From positions 1-35,806 of the forward strand of contig UQWV01000017.1 in NCBI GenBank assembly GCA_900544845.1: DNA of 35,806 nt, written 5' to 3'. The position numbers and the translations under genes were made by a program. The stretch comes from an uncultured Collinsella sp. GTDB lineage: Bacteria > Actinomycetota > Coriobacteriia > Coriobacteriales > Coriobacteriaceae. The notes under the pieces were generated by a model. It made no database searches and was not told the origin of the DNA. It saw only the letters and a program-made list of their open reading frames with translations. Position 1 is the stretch's first letter; the number at the start of each line of letters is the position of its first letter. Positions 14,922 through 24,438 of the stretch are shown piece by piece.

Positions 14922-15572
14922 ATGATCAAGGCTGTTATTTTTGACATGGATGGAACGCTGGTCGATACCGAGCGTTTGGGGATTAAGGCCTGGAAGGCAG
15001 GCGCCGCTGAGCTGGGGCTCGCGATTGATGAAGCGCTGATCCATCAGTTTATCGGCCGCACGCTGCCCGATGTTATGGATATCCTCGATAAGCATTATGG
15101 CAGCCACGAAACCACCGAGGCGATCTATCGTCGCCACAAGGAGATTCGCGACGAGATGGTCAAGACCGAACTGGAACTTAAGGCCGGCGCCGCCGAGTGC
15201 CTAGACGAGCTGCTGGCTGCGGGCTATCACGTTGGTCTAGCGACGTCGTCGCGCCTCGTTACGGCCGAGCGCAACCTTAAGATGGTTGGCCTCTTTGACA
15301 AGTTTGAAACGGTAACGTGTGGCGAGGACGTCGTGCACGGCAAGCCCGACCCCGAGATGTATCTGCTCGCCTGCGAGCGCGCGGGCTTTGCTCCCGAGGA
15401 ATGTGCCGTGGTCGAGGATTCGCGCAACGGCTGCGTCTCGGGCATTACGGCCGGCTGCCATGTCTTTGCCGTCCCCGATATCGTGCCGCTGCCGCAGGAC
15501 GTGGTGGATGGCTGCGAGGCCGTGCTCGATACGCTGTTCGATCTGGCGGCGGCAATCAAGGCTGTGCGCTAG
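14922..15572 (+). CDS. HAD-superfamily phosphatase / beta-phosphoglucomutase-like protein
   Basis: This 216-residue cytoplasmic HAD protein with a C1 cap has motif I DMDGTLVDTE (nucleophile Asp8, acid/base Asp10), motif II ATSSR, motif III Lys in HGKPDPEMY and motif IV VVEDSRNG. This pattern fits the beta-phosphoglucomutase / sugar-phosphate phosphatase subfamily; substrate cannot be assigned. ATG 14922 follows GGGGGACC and starts exactly at the HAD fold; the earlier in-frame codon at 14835 adds a nonsense-like extension. It is convergent with a LacI gene and shares its terminator. Confidence 0.85.
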   Translation: MIKAVIFDMDGTLVDTERLGIKAWKAGAAELGLAIDEALIHQFIGRTLPDVMDILDKHYGSHETTEAIYRRHKEIRDEMVKTELELKAGAAECLDELLAAGYHVGLATSSRLVTAERNLKMVGLFDKFETVTCGEDVVHGKPDPEMYLLACERAGFAPEECAVVEDSRNGCVSGITAGCHVFAVPDIVPLPQDVVDGCEAVLDTLFDLAAAIKAVR

Positions 15573-15610
15573 AAAATTGCGGCGTTAAAACGAGCGATTG
15601 CTCACGTTTG

Positions 15611-15660
15611 CGCTTAAGCAAAAGAGGCCCGGCAATGGTCGGGCCCCTTTTGCTTAAGCG
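15611..15660. terminator. Bidirectional terminator between HAD and LacI genes
   Basis: Very long stem: CGCTTAAGCAAAAG pairs perfectly with CTTTTGCTTAAGCG and continues GGCCCG / CGGGCC after one mismatch. A/T-rich flanks inside the stem supply the U-run in both directions. Confidence 0.85.
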
Positions 15661-15685
15661 GCGACTTAGCATACTCGCGGGCGTG

Positions 15686-16798
15686 CTATAGATACGCACC
15701 GAGGTTGATGGCCGTGGCGTCGGTCTGGCTGCTTGCCTGGGTGCTGGCTCGTTCCAGCAGGAACGGCCGCACGAGTTCTTGGCGGTTGATGTCCTCGATG
15801 GCCGTGACCGCGGTGACGGTGCGCGCTGCAGAGCCGACGTGGATATGCTTGGTCTTTGTCGGGACCTTGTTCTCGATTTGCTCCATGAGCAGTTGGACAC
15901 CCTTGCGGCCAATCTCGTAGCCCGGGGGCGCTACCGTAGTGAGCGGGACCGATCCGCTCCAAGCGAGCGGGTTGCCGTCGCATCCGGCCACGCGAACCTG
16001 CTCGGGGACGGAGATGCCTTTGTCGACCAATGCCGAGATAACGCCCGAGGCCAGCACGTCGGTCAGGCCGACGACAAAATCGGGGCGTTCGTCGGCAGGG
16101 CGCCCGGCAATCTGAGCACCAATACTGTAGCCGTCGGCTGCGGTATTCCACTCTCCGGCGTCAATGACTTCAATTTTGATATCGGGATGCAGGGCGAGAG
16201 CCTTGTGAATGCCAAGTACGCGCAGGGTGAGCTGCATGAATGCCGCTCTGCCCACAACGGTGATATGGCGTGCGCCGCGGGCGATGGCGAGCTCGGCGAT
16301 AATGCGCCCCTGCGCCTCGTTGTCGGCCGCTACGTAGTAGCCGGGCCCGGAGCAATGGATGTCCAGATGGACAATCGGCACGGGCATCTTGGTCATGGCG
16401 GGGTGCCAGTCGGGGGATGCCATGGGCTGAACCATGACGCCGGACATCTGGGTGCCCATAAAGTAGCGCAGGTAATGGTCCTCGAGAATATCGTCGTTAT
16501 CGGCGTTGGCGATGAGCAAGTCGTAGCCGTGCTTGCGGGCCTCGTTGTGGGCGCCGCTGGCGATTTGGAGCGAAAAGCCGTGATCGAGACGGGGGAGCAC
16601 TAGGCCAAAGGACTTGGTGGTGCCGCCCGCGAGCTGACGAGCGCTTTGGTTGGGTAGGTAGCCCAGGCGATTGATGGTTTCGTTAATGAGCTTGAGGGTC
16701 TCGGGGCGCAGCTTTTCGGGGTGGTTGAGCGCGTTGGAAACCGTGCCCAGCGAAACCCCGGCCTCGCGCGCGACGTCGCTGATTTTAACCTTTGCCAT
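15686..16798 (-). CDS. LacI-family transcriptional regulator
   Basis: A 370-residue repressor with HTH VKISDVAREAGVSLGTVSNALN, hinge LGYLPNQSARQLAGGTTKSFGLVLP, and the sugar-binding-like domain ending in TTVAPPGYEIGRKGVQLL. The ATG at 16798 is chosen because AAAGGGG precedes it and the HTH starts three residues in; the ATG at 16843 is less likely. The C-terminus is about 25 residues longer than usual and Ser/Thr/Ala rich. No transporter lies next to it. The convergent HAD gene, with an inverted repeat at 14845 in its promoter region, is the nearest possible target. Confidence 0.87.
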   Translation of the reverse strand: MAKVKISDVAREAGVSLGTVSNALNHPEKLRPETLKLINETINRLGYLPNQSARQLAGGTTKSFGLVLPRLDHGFSLQIASGAHNEARKHGYDLLIANADNDDILEDHYLRYFMGTQMSGVMVQPMASPDWHPAMTKMPVPIVHLDIHCSGPGYYVAADNEAQGRIIAELAIARGARHITVVGRAAFMQLTLRVLGIHKALALHPDIKIEVIDAGEWNTAADGYSIGAQIAGRPADERPDFVVGLTDVLASGVISALVDKGISVPEQVRVAGCDGNPLAWSGSVPLTTVAPPGYEIGRKGVQLLMEQIENKVPTKTKHIHVGSAARTVTAVTAIEDINRQELVRPFLLERASTQASSQTDATAINLGAYL

Positions 16799-16864
16799 AG
16801 TGGCCCCTTTGATGCGTTTCAAGTACAAGCCAGATTGTAGCATCGCCCGCCCCTAGGGTGTCAA

Positions 16865-16908
16865 AACCTGCCAATTAGGGACAGGTTTATTTTGGCATGT
16901 TCTATCTG
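16865..16908 (-). repeat. REP-like element R2, minus orientation
   Basis: Read on the minus strand it follows the same unit as R1 and R4 (CAGATA.AAC.TGCCAAAAT, then AAACCTGTCCCT, then TTGGCAGGTT) with a few changes. It lies upstream of the LacI gene, 22 bases from R3, which has the opposite core orientation. Confidence 0.65.
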
Positions 16909-16930
16909 CGTAAACGCCGTTGCCAGCGCG

Positions 16931-16965
16931 ACCACCACAAAGGTGCCTGTCCCCATTGTGGTGGT
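16931..16965 (+). repeat. REP-like hairpin R3
   Basis: A perfect 10-bp stem ACCACCACAA / TTGTGGTGGT encloses a 15-base loop containing GTGCCTGTCCCC. The stem is unrelated to R1/R2/R4, but the loop core is shared. With R2 it forms a head-to-head pair, as in bacterial REP pairs (BIMEs). Confidence 0.6.
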
Positions 16966-16993
16966 TTGGACCGGCTGGACGTGTGTGCATCGG

Positions 16994-17017
16994 GTGGTAT
17001 CTAAGTTAAGATACCAC
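16994..17017. promoter_or_regulatory. Inverted repeat (operator candidate) upstream of glmS
   Basis: Perfect 9-bp arms GTGGTATCT and AGATACCAC flank the 6-base centre AAGTTA, 111 bases before glmS. A third related half-site TGGTATATC follows at 17021-17029. A -10-like TACAAT lies at 17048-17053. The symmetry is that of a dimeric repressor site; GntR-type regulators of amino-sugar genes bind sites of this style. Confidence 0.5.
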
Positions 17018-17127
17018 TTCTGGTATATCAGCTTGCGTTTGCGTGAGTACAATACTCGAACGTTATACGTCTCAGCGCCCCTTGTGCGTGGACGTCTTGC
17101 AGTCACGCGAACGAAGGGATTTATCCT

Positions 17128-18975
<1,848 letters not shown>

Positions 18976-18998
18976 TTGGTTCCGCCGTTCTAGCGACT

Positions 18999-19038
18999 AA
19001 GGCTCGGCTCCGCATCAAGACGGAGCCGAGCCTTTTTT
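18999..19038. terminator. Rho-independent terminator of glmS
   Basis: A 14-bp perfect stem AAGGCTCGGCTCCG / CGGAGCCGAGCCTT is followed by T residues to 19038. The convergent GntR gene ends shortly after. Confidence 0.9.
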
Positions 19039-19046
19039 GCATTTGA

Positions 19047-19091
19047 CCAGATAAAACCTGCCAAAATGAACCTGTCCCTTTTTGGCAGGTT
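19047..19091 (+). repeat. REP-like element R4
   Basis: The 45-base unit CCAGATAAAACCTGCC...GGCAGGTT has a perfect 12-bp stem (19055-19066 with 19080-19091) and a loop with GAACCTGTCCC. Its last two bases form part of the stop codon (19090-19092) of the minus-strand GntR gene. Confidence 0.7.
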
Positions 19092-19821
19092 AGCGGAGCT
19101 TGCTGGTCTCGAAGTACTCGGGGAACTGGTCCAGAACCTCGGTCTGGTTGCGGAACATCATGTGCAGGTGCTTGCTGACCAAAAAGCTCGCTTCGATGGG
19201 GTCGCGACCGGCGATGGCGCGGCGAATCTGCTTGTGCTCGTTCACGATGTCCTGATTGTCGAGAACCTGCGTGGCGGCGCGCAGCCAGCGGAAGCGCTCC
19301 AGGTCGGCATTGGTCTCTTCGAGCCACGACCACACGGTGCTGCGACATGCGATGCTAAAAATCATGTGATGCATGAGGTTGTCGCTCAAAAAGAAGCCGA
19401 TGCGATCCTCTTCGGCCATGGCCTTTTCCTGCAGCGCGATGGCGCGGTCGAGCTGCTCGATGCCGGCCGACGTGGCGCGCGCACAGCACTCCACAATCAC
19501 CTGCTTTTCCAGATGCTCGCGGATGTAACAGGCACTCTCGGCAAGGGTGAGGTTGATGGGTGAGACGTAGGTACCGCTCTGGGGCACGGTGCGCACCAGG
19601 CCCTCTTGCGCCAGACGCACCAGTGCCTCGCGCACAGGGGTGCGCCCCATATCCAGGTCGTCGCAAAGTTGCTTGACGCCCAGCTTTTCGCCCGGCTTGT
19701 AGTCCAGGTAGACGATTTTGCGTCGAATGGTGTGGTAGGACTGGTCCTGTAGGCTCGTTTCCTGCTCGCCGACGTGCATCGATTCTTCCATAGCGCCTCG
19801 CAACTGTTCTATCAAACTCAT
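19090..19821 (-). CDS. GntR-family regulator, FadR subfamily (FCD domain)
   Basis: A 243-residue regulator with a winged HTH (SYHTIRRKIVYLDYKPGEKL...LCDDLDMGRTPVREALVRLAQEGLV) and an all-helical FCD effector domain including ECCARAT, DNLMHHMIF and NEHKQIRRAI, with His residues placed as in metal- or acid-binding FCD proteins. The start is uncertain: ATG 19821 has no clear ribosome site, while ATG 19791 has GAGG four bases upstream and removes only ten residues. The gene is divergent from the YeiH-family gene and may control it. Confidence 0.85.
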   Translation of the reverse strand: MSLIEQLRGAMEESMHVGEQETSLQDQSYHTIRRKIVYLDYKPGEKLGVKQLCDDLDMGRTPVREALVRLAQEGLVRTVPQSGTYVSPINLTLAESACYIREHLEKQVIVECCARATSAGIEQLDRAIALQEKAMAEEDRIGFFLSDNLMHHMIFSIACRSTVWSWLEETNADLERFRWLRAATQVLDNQDIVNEHKQIRRAIAGRDPIEASFLVSKHLHMMFRNQTEVLDQFPEYFETSKLR

Positions 19822-19984
19822 ATGTCAGTTGTTAATTATGCCGCGAATCAGCTCTCCACGGTGGGTAATTCGGCTGTTGCCTGAGAACTATTGCGGCATC
19901 TTAGTCTGTGTTTGCGCAAGGCTGCGCTCAATGTTGCCGTATCATAAGCCGTCGAAAACGTGAAATAGAAAGAAGGAATCCCAT

Positions 19985-21019
19985 ATGCAACTGGCAAATA
20001 TCGTACGCGAGCGCTGGAAAGGCGTTTTGTTCTGCCTGATCATCGCCATTCCCGCGACGTTGCTCGGCAAACAAATTGAGGTGGTCGGCGGTCCGGTATT
20101 TGCCATCCTCTTTGGCATGGTCCTGGCGCTCGTCTTTCCCAAGAATCGTCGCGAACGGCTCGCCGCCGGCGTCACCTATACGTCCAAAAAAGTCTTGCAG
20201 TACGCGGTTATCCTGCTTGGCTTTGGCATGAACCTCTCCCAGATTCTGTCCAAGGGCGCCCAGTCGCTACCGATTATCGTGGCGACAATCTCGACCTCGC
20301 TTGTCATCGCCTTTGTGCTCTGCCGCGTTATGAACGTTCCGGGTAAGATCGCGACGCTTGTGGGTGTGGGTTCGTCGATTTGCGGCGGTTCTGCTATCGC
20401 CGCGACCGCACCCGTCATCGACGCCGACGATCGCGAGATTGCCCAGGCCATTTCGGTCATCTTCCTGTTTAACGTTATCGCGGCGCTCGTGTTTCCAACG
20501 CTCGGCGGCATGCTCGGGCTGACCAACGAGGGTTTTGGCCTGTTTGCCGGCACCGCCATCAACGACACCTCGTCCGTAACGGCTGCGGCGAGCGCCTGGG
20601 ACAGCATGCATCCCGGCGCCAATGTGCTCGAGAGCGCCACGGTGGTCAAGCTCACCAGGACGCTGGCCATTATTCCCATCACGTTGGTCCTCGCATGCTG
20701 GCAGATGCATCTGGCGCGCAAGGCCGGCGGTGACGCCAAAAGCACGTTCTCCCTTAAACGCGCGTTTCCCATGTTTGTGCTGTTCTTTGTGCTGGCGAGC
20801 GTGATCACCACGGTGCTTCAGCTTCCCGCGTCCTTTACGGCGCCCATCAAGGAGCTGTCGAAGTTCTTTATCGTGATGGCCATGGCGGCTATTGGTTTTA
20901 ATACCGATATCGTCGAGCTGGTCAAAAAGGGCGGCAAGCCCATCGCGCTGGGCTTTTGCTGCTGGATTGGCATTGCGTGCATGAGTTTGGGAATGCAACA
21001 CGTACTGGGAATCTGGTAG
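19985..21019 (+). CDS. YeiH-family putative sulfate exporter (UPF0324)
   Basis: A 344-residue integral membrane protein with about ten hydrophobic segments. Signature blocks are LQYAVILLGFGMNLSQIL, GVGSSICGGSAIAA, DREIAQAISVIFLFN and FAGTAINDTSSVTAA, all typical of the YeiH/conserved hypothetical 698 family. Members are annotated as putative sulfate exporters, with little direct proof. AAGGAAT lies before the ATG. The divergent FadR-type regulator 163 bases away is the likely local controller. No sulfur gene adjoins it; cysE is 9 kb away. Confidence 0.85.
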   Translation: MQLANIVRERWKGVLFCLIIAIPATLLGKQIEVVGGPVFAILFGMVLALVFPKNRRERLAAGVTYTSKKVLQYAVILLGFGMNLSQILSKGAQSLPIIVATISTSLVIAFVLCRVMNVPGKIATLVGVGSSICGGSAIAATAPVIDADDREIAQAISVIFLFNVIAALVFPTLGGMLGLTNEGFGLFAGTAINDTSSVTAAASAWDSMHPGANVLESATVVKLTRTLAIIPITLVLACWQMHLARKAGGDAKSTFSLKRAFPMFVLFFVLASVITTVLQLPASFTAPIKELSKFFIVMAMAAIGFNTDIVELVKKGGKPIALGFCCWIGIACMSLGMQHVLGIW

Positions 21020-21071
21020 AGAAGTAGCTTATTTGCGTGCTGCGTGCTGGTGAGCGCATTCTCACGGTGGA

Positions 21072-21136
21072 GCGATAGGAGCTCTTGCGGGTATGGCTTG
21101 TCCGCAGGTTTATAAGTCCCGAAGAGCTCTTATCGC
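21072..21136 (+). other. Long hairpin between YeiH-family and regulator genes
   Basis: The outer stem GCGATAGGAGCTCTT pairs with AAGAGCTCTTATCGC at all but one position and continues GGG/CCC. Inside it a second short stem GCGG/CCGC (21087-21090 with 21102-21105) gives a branched or extended shape. No T-run follows, so it is either a weak terminator of the YeiH-family gene or a cis-RNA element in the 266-base gap. Confidence 0.5.
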
Positions 21137-21285
21137 CCCGCCAGGATGGCGATGCGGGGCAACACCTATACTCGCAGGACGGCGCTTTCTGCCCTATAGT
21201 GTTTGGTGAGCAATATCGTTCAATTTTGAAACACTTGGTCGTGCGACCGTCGGCGGTTGCACGTCGCTGCGGACGGGGGCAAATC

Positions 21286-22503
21286 ATGGATAGCGATGCC
21301 AAGCTGAACATCTTGACCGAGGCCCTGGCTGCTGCCGGGGCCTCGGCATTGGCAATCGATGCGCGTGGGGGCGTCGCGATCTCGACCATGAATGACGCGG
21401 CGCTTGAGCGGGATGTGGCGGCTTTTGTCGCTGAGCGCCTCGACCGTATAGGAGACGGCGCGCGTCTGGTTATGGGGCGTGCGGGTACGCGCCTGAGCCT
21501 GACCGTTCGCCCCACCGACAAAGAGGGCGGGGGCCTTTGGGTCGTCGTGGTCCGCGAGGTGCGCGGTGCCGCGGCGCATGCGGGCATCGAGTGGCTCAAC
21601 GCCGACGAAGTTGAGGCCCGCTATGAATCGAGCGCGTACGGCATCGTTGAGGGTGCCGCTGCGGTAGCTGCACCGGTTTCCGAGAGCTATGCGCGCGGCG
21701 TGCCCCTTATGCTCGAGGGCGAGCTGGGCGCGGGCCAGATCGAGATCGCCAAGCGCCTCTATCTGGACGGTCCTTTTGCCGATCAGCCCTTTGTTTCCGT
21801 CGCGCTCGATGAACTCACCGATCGCGGTTGGCGCCATGTGCTCAAAAGCGCCGAATCGCCGTTGTTCCAAACAGGGCTGACCCTTTGCATTGAGGGCTGG
21901 AACGCGGTTGGCCCCCAGCGCCTCCGCGAGCTGGTCTCCACGATGGCCGACACCGCGTTGGCGACGCGCTGCCATGTGGTGCTGACGGCGAACGACATGC
22001 CGGGCGGCAGCGAAAGTGATCAAGCCGCCTTTGTGACCGAGCGCTTCGCCTGTGCGGTGAGCGTGGCGCCGGCAATCGCCGAGCAGGGGGCCGCGTCGAC
22101 GAAGGTTGCGCGCTATTTGGAATATCTCGCTGATGCATTTGGGACGGCAGCGCCCACGCTGTCTGCCGCGGCGACGAAGACACTCGATGCTTACCGCTGG
22201 CCGCGCAATTATCTGCAGCTCCGCGAGGTCTCGGAACGACTGTATATATTGGTGGGGGCGGGCACGGTGGACCGCGCTGTGGCGGAGGAAGTGCTCGCCC
22301 AAGAGGACGTGATTAAGACCGCAACCTTTGGTGCCCCGACACTCGAAAGCGACCTGTATATCCTGCGACCGCTGGCCGATACCGGGCGAGATATCGCGCA
22401 TCTGGTTGTAGATCATCTCCACGGCAACCGAACCCGTGCGGCGGAGGTACTGGGCATAAGCCGTACAACGCTGTGGCGCTTGCTGAAGGACGATGACCGT
22501 TGA
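21286..22503 (+). CDS. Degenerate AAA+ / Fis-type regulator (sigma-54 activator-like, ATPase lost)
   Basis: This 405-residue protein keeps the layout of a bacterial enhancer-binding protein but not its chemistry. The N-terminal sensor-like domain (1-110) is unassigned. The central region aligns with the AAA+ domain: LMLEGELGAGQIEIAKRL (141-158) where the family has GESGTGKE, with the Walker A Lys replaced by Gln151; QPFVSVALDEL; LCIEGWN (200-206) where Walker B LFLDE is expected; HVVLTAND for the sensor I strand; and YRWPRNYLQLREVSERL for YPWPGN.REL. There is no GAFTGA loop. The C-terminus (366-401) is a clear Fis-type HTH (GNRTRAAEVLGISRTTLWRLLK minus one). It probably binds DNA without ATP hydrolysis or sigma-54, as TyrR-type proteins partly do. 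GGGGG precedes ATG 21286. The target is unknown. Confidence 0.72.
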   Translation: MDSDAKLNILTEALAAAGASALAIDARGGVAISTMNDAALERDVAAFVAERLDRIGDGARLVMGRAGTRLSLTVRPTDKEGGGLWVVVVREVRGAAAHAGIEWLNADEVEARYESSAYGIVEGAAAVAAPVSESYARGVPLMLEGELGAGQIEIAKRLYLDGPFADQPFVSVALDELTDRGWRHVLKSAESPLFQTGLTLCIEGWNAVGPQRLRELVSTMADTALATRCHVVLTANDMPGGSESDQAAFVTERFACAVSVAPAIAEQGAASTKVARYLEYLADAFGTAAPTLSAAATKTLDAYRWPRNYLQLREVSERLYILVGAGTVDRAVAEEVLAQEDVIKTATFGAPTLESDLYILRPLADTGRDIAHLVVDHLHGNRTRAAEVLGISRTTLWRLLKDDDR

Positions 22504-22514
22504 GCGAGGCGCCC

Positions 22515-22543
22515 GTGACCGCGCGCGACGCGTGTGCTACAGT
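22515..22543 (+). promoter_or_regulatory. Promoter candidate for the single-span membrane protein
   Basis: GTGACC (22515-22520), a 17-base spacer and TACAGT (22538-22543) with a TG one base before the -10 form an extended -10 promoter, 44 bases before the next start codon. Confidence 0.45.
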
Positions 22544-22587
22544 CCAAAGCGTTATTGTTTCGATTTGGTTACGGCGTGCGAGGGCAT

Positions 22588-23163
22588 ATGGCTGAGACTT
22601 CAAAACCGAGCCGCAGAAGGCGGAGTGCCGCGCCGGTCAACCGACGCACAACATCGGTGACGTGGGGTAAACACGCCTCGGGGTTTGATGGCTCGTTCAA
22701 GCGCACTAAATACGGCTATCCTTCGGCAAGCGCCCGCTTGGCAATGCAGGCAGAGTCCTCGCTGTGGGGTCGCAAACGCGTGGTGGGCTCAAAACTCAAG
22801 CACGACGGCACGCTCGGTTACATCAGCCGCGGGGCGGCTCGCCGCAGCGGACTCAACCCGGCTGGTTGGCATCGTTATGTTCCGATCGCGGTCATCGTTG
22901 CAGTGATCGTCATCGCACTCGCTGCGCTTGGCTACGCCGGCGGTGGCGCCAACTTGGACGCAGTGTTTAAATCGCCCGAGCTCGCGCATACAGGTACAGA
23001 AGTTGTCGAGGGCGCTCAGACCCAGACGGGCGTCGCGCCCCAGCGTGGTATCGTTGCGGCGGCCTCCACCATCGCCGACGCGCAAAAGGACAAGGACGAA
23101 CAGGGCAGCGAGGCCGAAACGGCCCAGACGAACGAAACGACGACAACGGCGGCGTCAATATAA
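22588..23163 (+). CDS. Hypothetical single-pass membrane protein
   Basis: I do not recognise this 191-residue protein. Residues 1-96 are strongly basic (RRRR at 9-12, many Lys/Arg, Tyr/Gly/Ser-rich) and should lie in the cytoplasm. A single hydrophobic segment spans about 98-117 (VPIAVIVAVIVIALAALGY). The 70-residue C-terminal part is acidic and Thr/Glu/Gln/Ala-rich, with low complexity at the end (NETTTTAAS), and would be outside. There are no cysteines or catalytic motifs. GAGGG precedes the ATG. It follows the degenerate AAA+ regulator on the same strand by 84 bases but seems to have its own promoter. A cell-envelope or division scaffold is possible, without evidence. Confidence 0.65.
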   Translation: MAETSKPSRRRRSAAPVNRRTTSVTWGKHASGFDGSFKRTKYGYPSASARLAMQAESSLWGRKRVVGSKLKHDGTLGYISRGAARRSGLNPAGWHRYVPIAVIVAVIVIALAALGYAGGGANLDAVFKSPELAHTGTEVVEGAQTQTGVAPQRGIVAAASTIADAQKDKDEQGSEAETAQTNETTTTAASI

Positions 23164-23174
23164 GTTGCGAGTGG

Positions 23175-23208
23175 GGTAGCTAAAAAGCCCCGTCCCAAAT
23201 TAGCCACC
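23175..23208. repeat. Hairpin R6, possible REP relative between convergent genes
   Basis: GGTAGCTA pairs with TAGCCACC (one G-T pair) around a loop with AAAGCCCCGTCCC. The GTCCC loop core and stem-loop size resemble R1-R5, though the relation is weak. It may act as terminator for either the membrane-protein gene or the nitroreductase gene. Confidence 0.4.
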
Positions 23209-23226
23209 CTCGCTGACGCTCCCGGG

Positions 23227-23748
23227 TTACCTTACGTAGATGATGTTGTCGCGGCGGGGTTTGGGCTCGGGTAGCGTGTCCTCGGCGTAGCCAAGAATGC
23301 AGTTACCGACACCGCGCAGGCTGCCGTCGGCGGGCAGGCCCCAGCTGGCCAGCAGCTCCAGGCCCTCGGGCGAGTCAAAGACCTCATGCGCGCGATGAAT
23401 CCAGCACGAATCGACACCCAGCGCATAGGCAGCATTGAGCAGGTTGCCCATGGCAAGCGAGCCGTCTTCCAGATGTGTGGGCACGCTGCGGTCAACCAGC
23501 ACCACCACAACGGTCTTGGCGCCATAGAAGGGGTCGCCGTTGCTGCCCATGACCTGGGCGTTGAGCTGTGAGAGACGCTCGACGGTCGCGGGGTCGGTGA
23601 CGGCGACAAACGTCACCGGCTGGCGGCCCATGCCGCTCGGTGCATATTGGCCGGCTTCGATAATACGTGCAAGCTTCTCGGCCTCGACGGGACGATCGCT
23701 GTATTTGCGGCAGCTGCGGCGGTGAATGAGCGCTTCGATAGTCTCCAT
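23227..23748 (-). CDS. Nitroreductase-family FMN flavoprotein
   Basis: A 173-residue oxidoreductase-fold protein. It opens METIEALIHRRSCRKYSDRPVE, the usual FMN-phosphate-binding HRRS/RKY segment, then APSGMGRQPVTFVAV, and a C-terminal GVDSCWIHRAHEVF and NCILGYAE block. Such enzymes reduce nitro or quinone compounds with NAD(P)H; the substrate is not inferable. ATG 23748 has AAGGAGA six bases before it, so the longer frame from 23844 is discarded. It stands alone on the minus strand. Confidence 0.87.
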   Translation of the reverse strand: METIEALIHRRSCRKYSDRPVEAEKLARIIEAGQYAPSGMGRQPVTFVAVTDPATVERLSQLNAQVMGSNGDPFYGAKTVVVVLVDRSVPTHLEDGSLAMGNLLNAAYALGVDSCWIHRAHEVFDSPEGLELLASWGLPADGSLRGVGNCILGYAEDTLPEPKPRRDNIIYVR

Positions 23749-23894
23749 GGTGTCTCCTTGCGGTGGCGTTGCAGATGCCACGTTCATACCCGTCGGGCTC
23801 AAACGATAGACGGTCAATTGCCCGGCCAAAAGAATAGATTCCAATTGGGAAAGTAGGTTTGCATAAAAGTACCTTCAGAATGTGACAAACCAAT

Positions 23895-23917
23895 GGGATG
23901 GTTAAACGTTTTATCCC
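23895..23917. promoter_or_regulatory. Operator-like symmetric site in the nitroreductase/small-protein spacer
   Basis: The 23-base stretch begins GGGATGG and ends TTATCCC (GGGAT/ATCCC arms) and carries the palindrome AAACGTTT near its centre, a core seen in LacI-family sites. It lies in the 294-base divergent region 23749-24042, which otherwise shows no gene. The target direction is unknown. Confidence 0.35.
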
Positions 23918-24042
23918 GTCTACCCTGCGGTTTTTTACCACTTGCCTAAATGACGAACGCATAACCTCTGATAAAGGTTTTACTAAAGGAGTACCAACGT
24001 TTATTAATGCGCCGTGGTGGCGCCGGGCCAGGAGGTAACATC

Positions 24043-24333
24043 ATGTTCCAGGCTGGAGATGTCGTCGAGACCGACTTCGAAGGATTTCTGAAGCTGCTGC
24101 GTTCCAAGACGCGCGCTTTCGTGTCGATCAACGATCACGAGTACTACATCACGCACACCGATGGCTATTGGCGTGTTCAGGATTGCGAGGCCCTCAACGA
24201 CAAGGGCCACTTTACTGACTGCTCCGAGCTGGTCAACACGGTCTGCGAGGTCGTCGAGCTGCCGTGGATTGCCGGCAAGAGCCTGCATGACAGCTTCTCG
24301 GGCGCTACGGTCTACGAGGCCGTCGCCGCTTAA
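24043..24333 (+). CDS. Small hypothetical acidic protein
   Basis: An unrecognised 96-residue protein with no signal peptide or membrane segment. It is acidic, with a DVVETDFEGFLKLLRSK start, a compact aromatic-rich middle (INDHEYYITHTDGYWRVQDCEALND) and three cysteines. The excellent ribosome site AGGAGG seven bases before ATG 24043, a clean terminator right after the stop and coding-like codon use make it a real, probably well-expressed, monocistronic gene. The in-frame ATG at 24007 is less likely. Confidence 0.7.
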   Translation: MFQAGDVVETDFEGFLKLLRSKTRAFVSINDHEYYITHTDGYWRVQDCEALNDKGHFTDCSELVNTVCEVVELPWIAGKSLHDSFSGATVYEAVAA

Positions 24334-24359
24334 CAGGCAATAAAACCCGATTTTCACGT

Positions 24360-24395
24360 GACCGCTGGCGCCGCCCCCGCGCCGGCGGTCTTTTT
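24360..24395 (+). terminator. Rho-independent terminator of the small acidic protein gene
   Basis: The stem GACCGCtGGCGC / GCGCCgGCGGTC is followed by five T, 27 bases after the stop. Confidence 0.9.
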
Positions 24396-24438
24396 CTGTC
24401 GATGGGCCATAAAAGTGCACGCATTTGCGGAGAGCCTG

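Noticed and set aside
16994..17127. glmS ribozyme upstream of glmS
   Set aside because: None of the expected ribozyme core could be read in the leader; the visible feature is a DNA-type inverted repeat.
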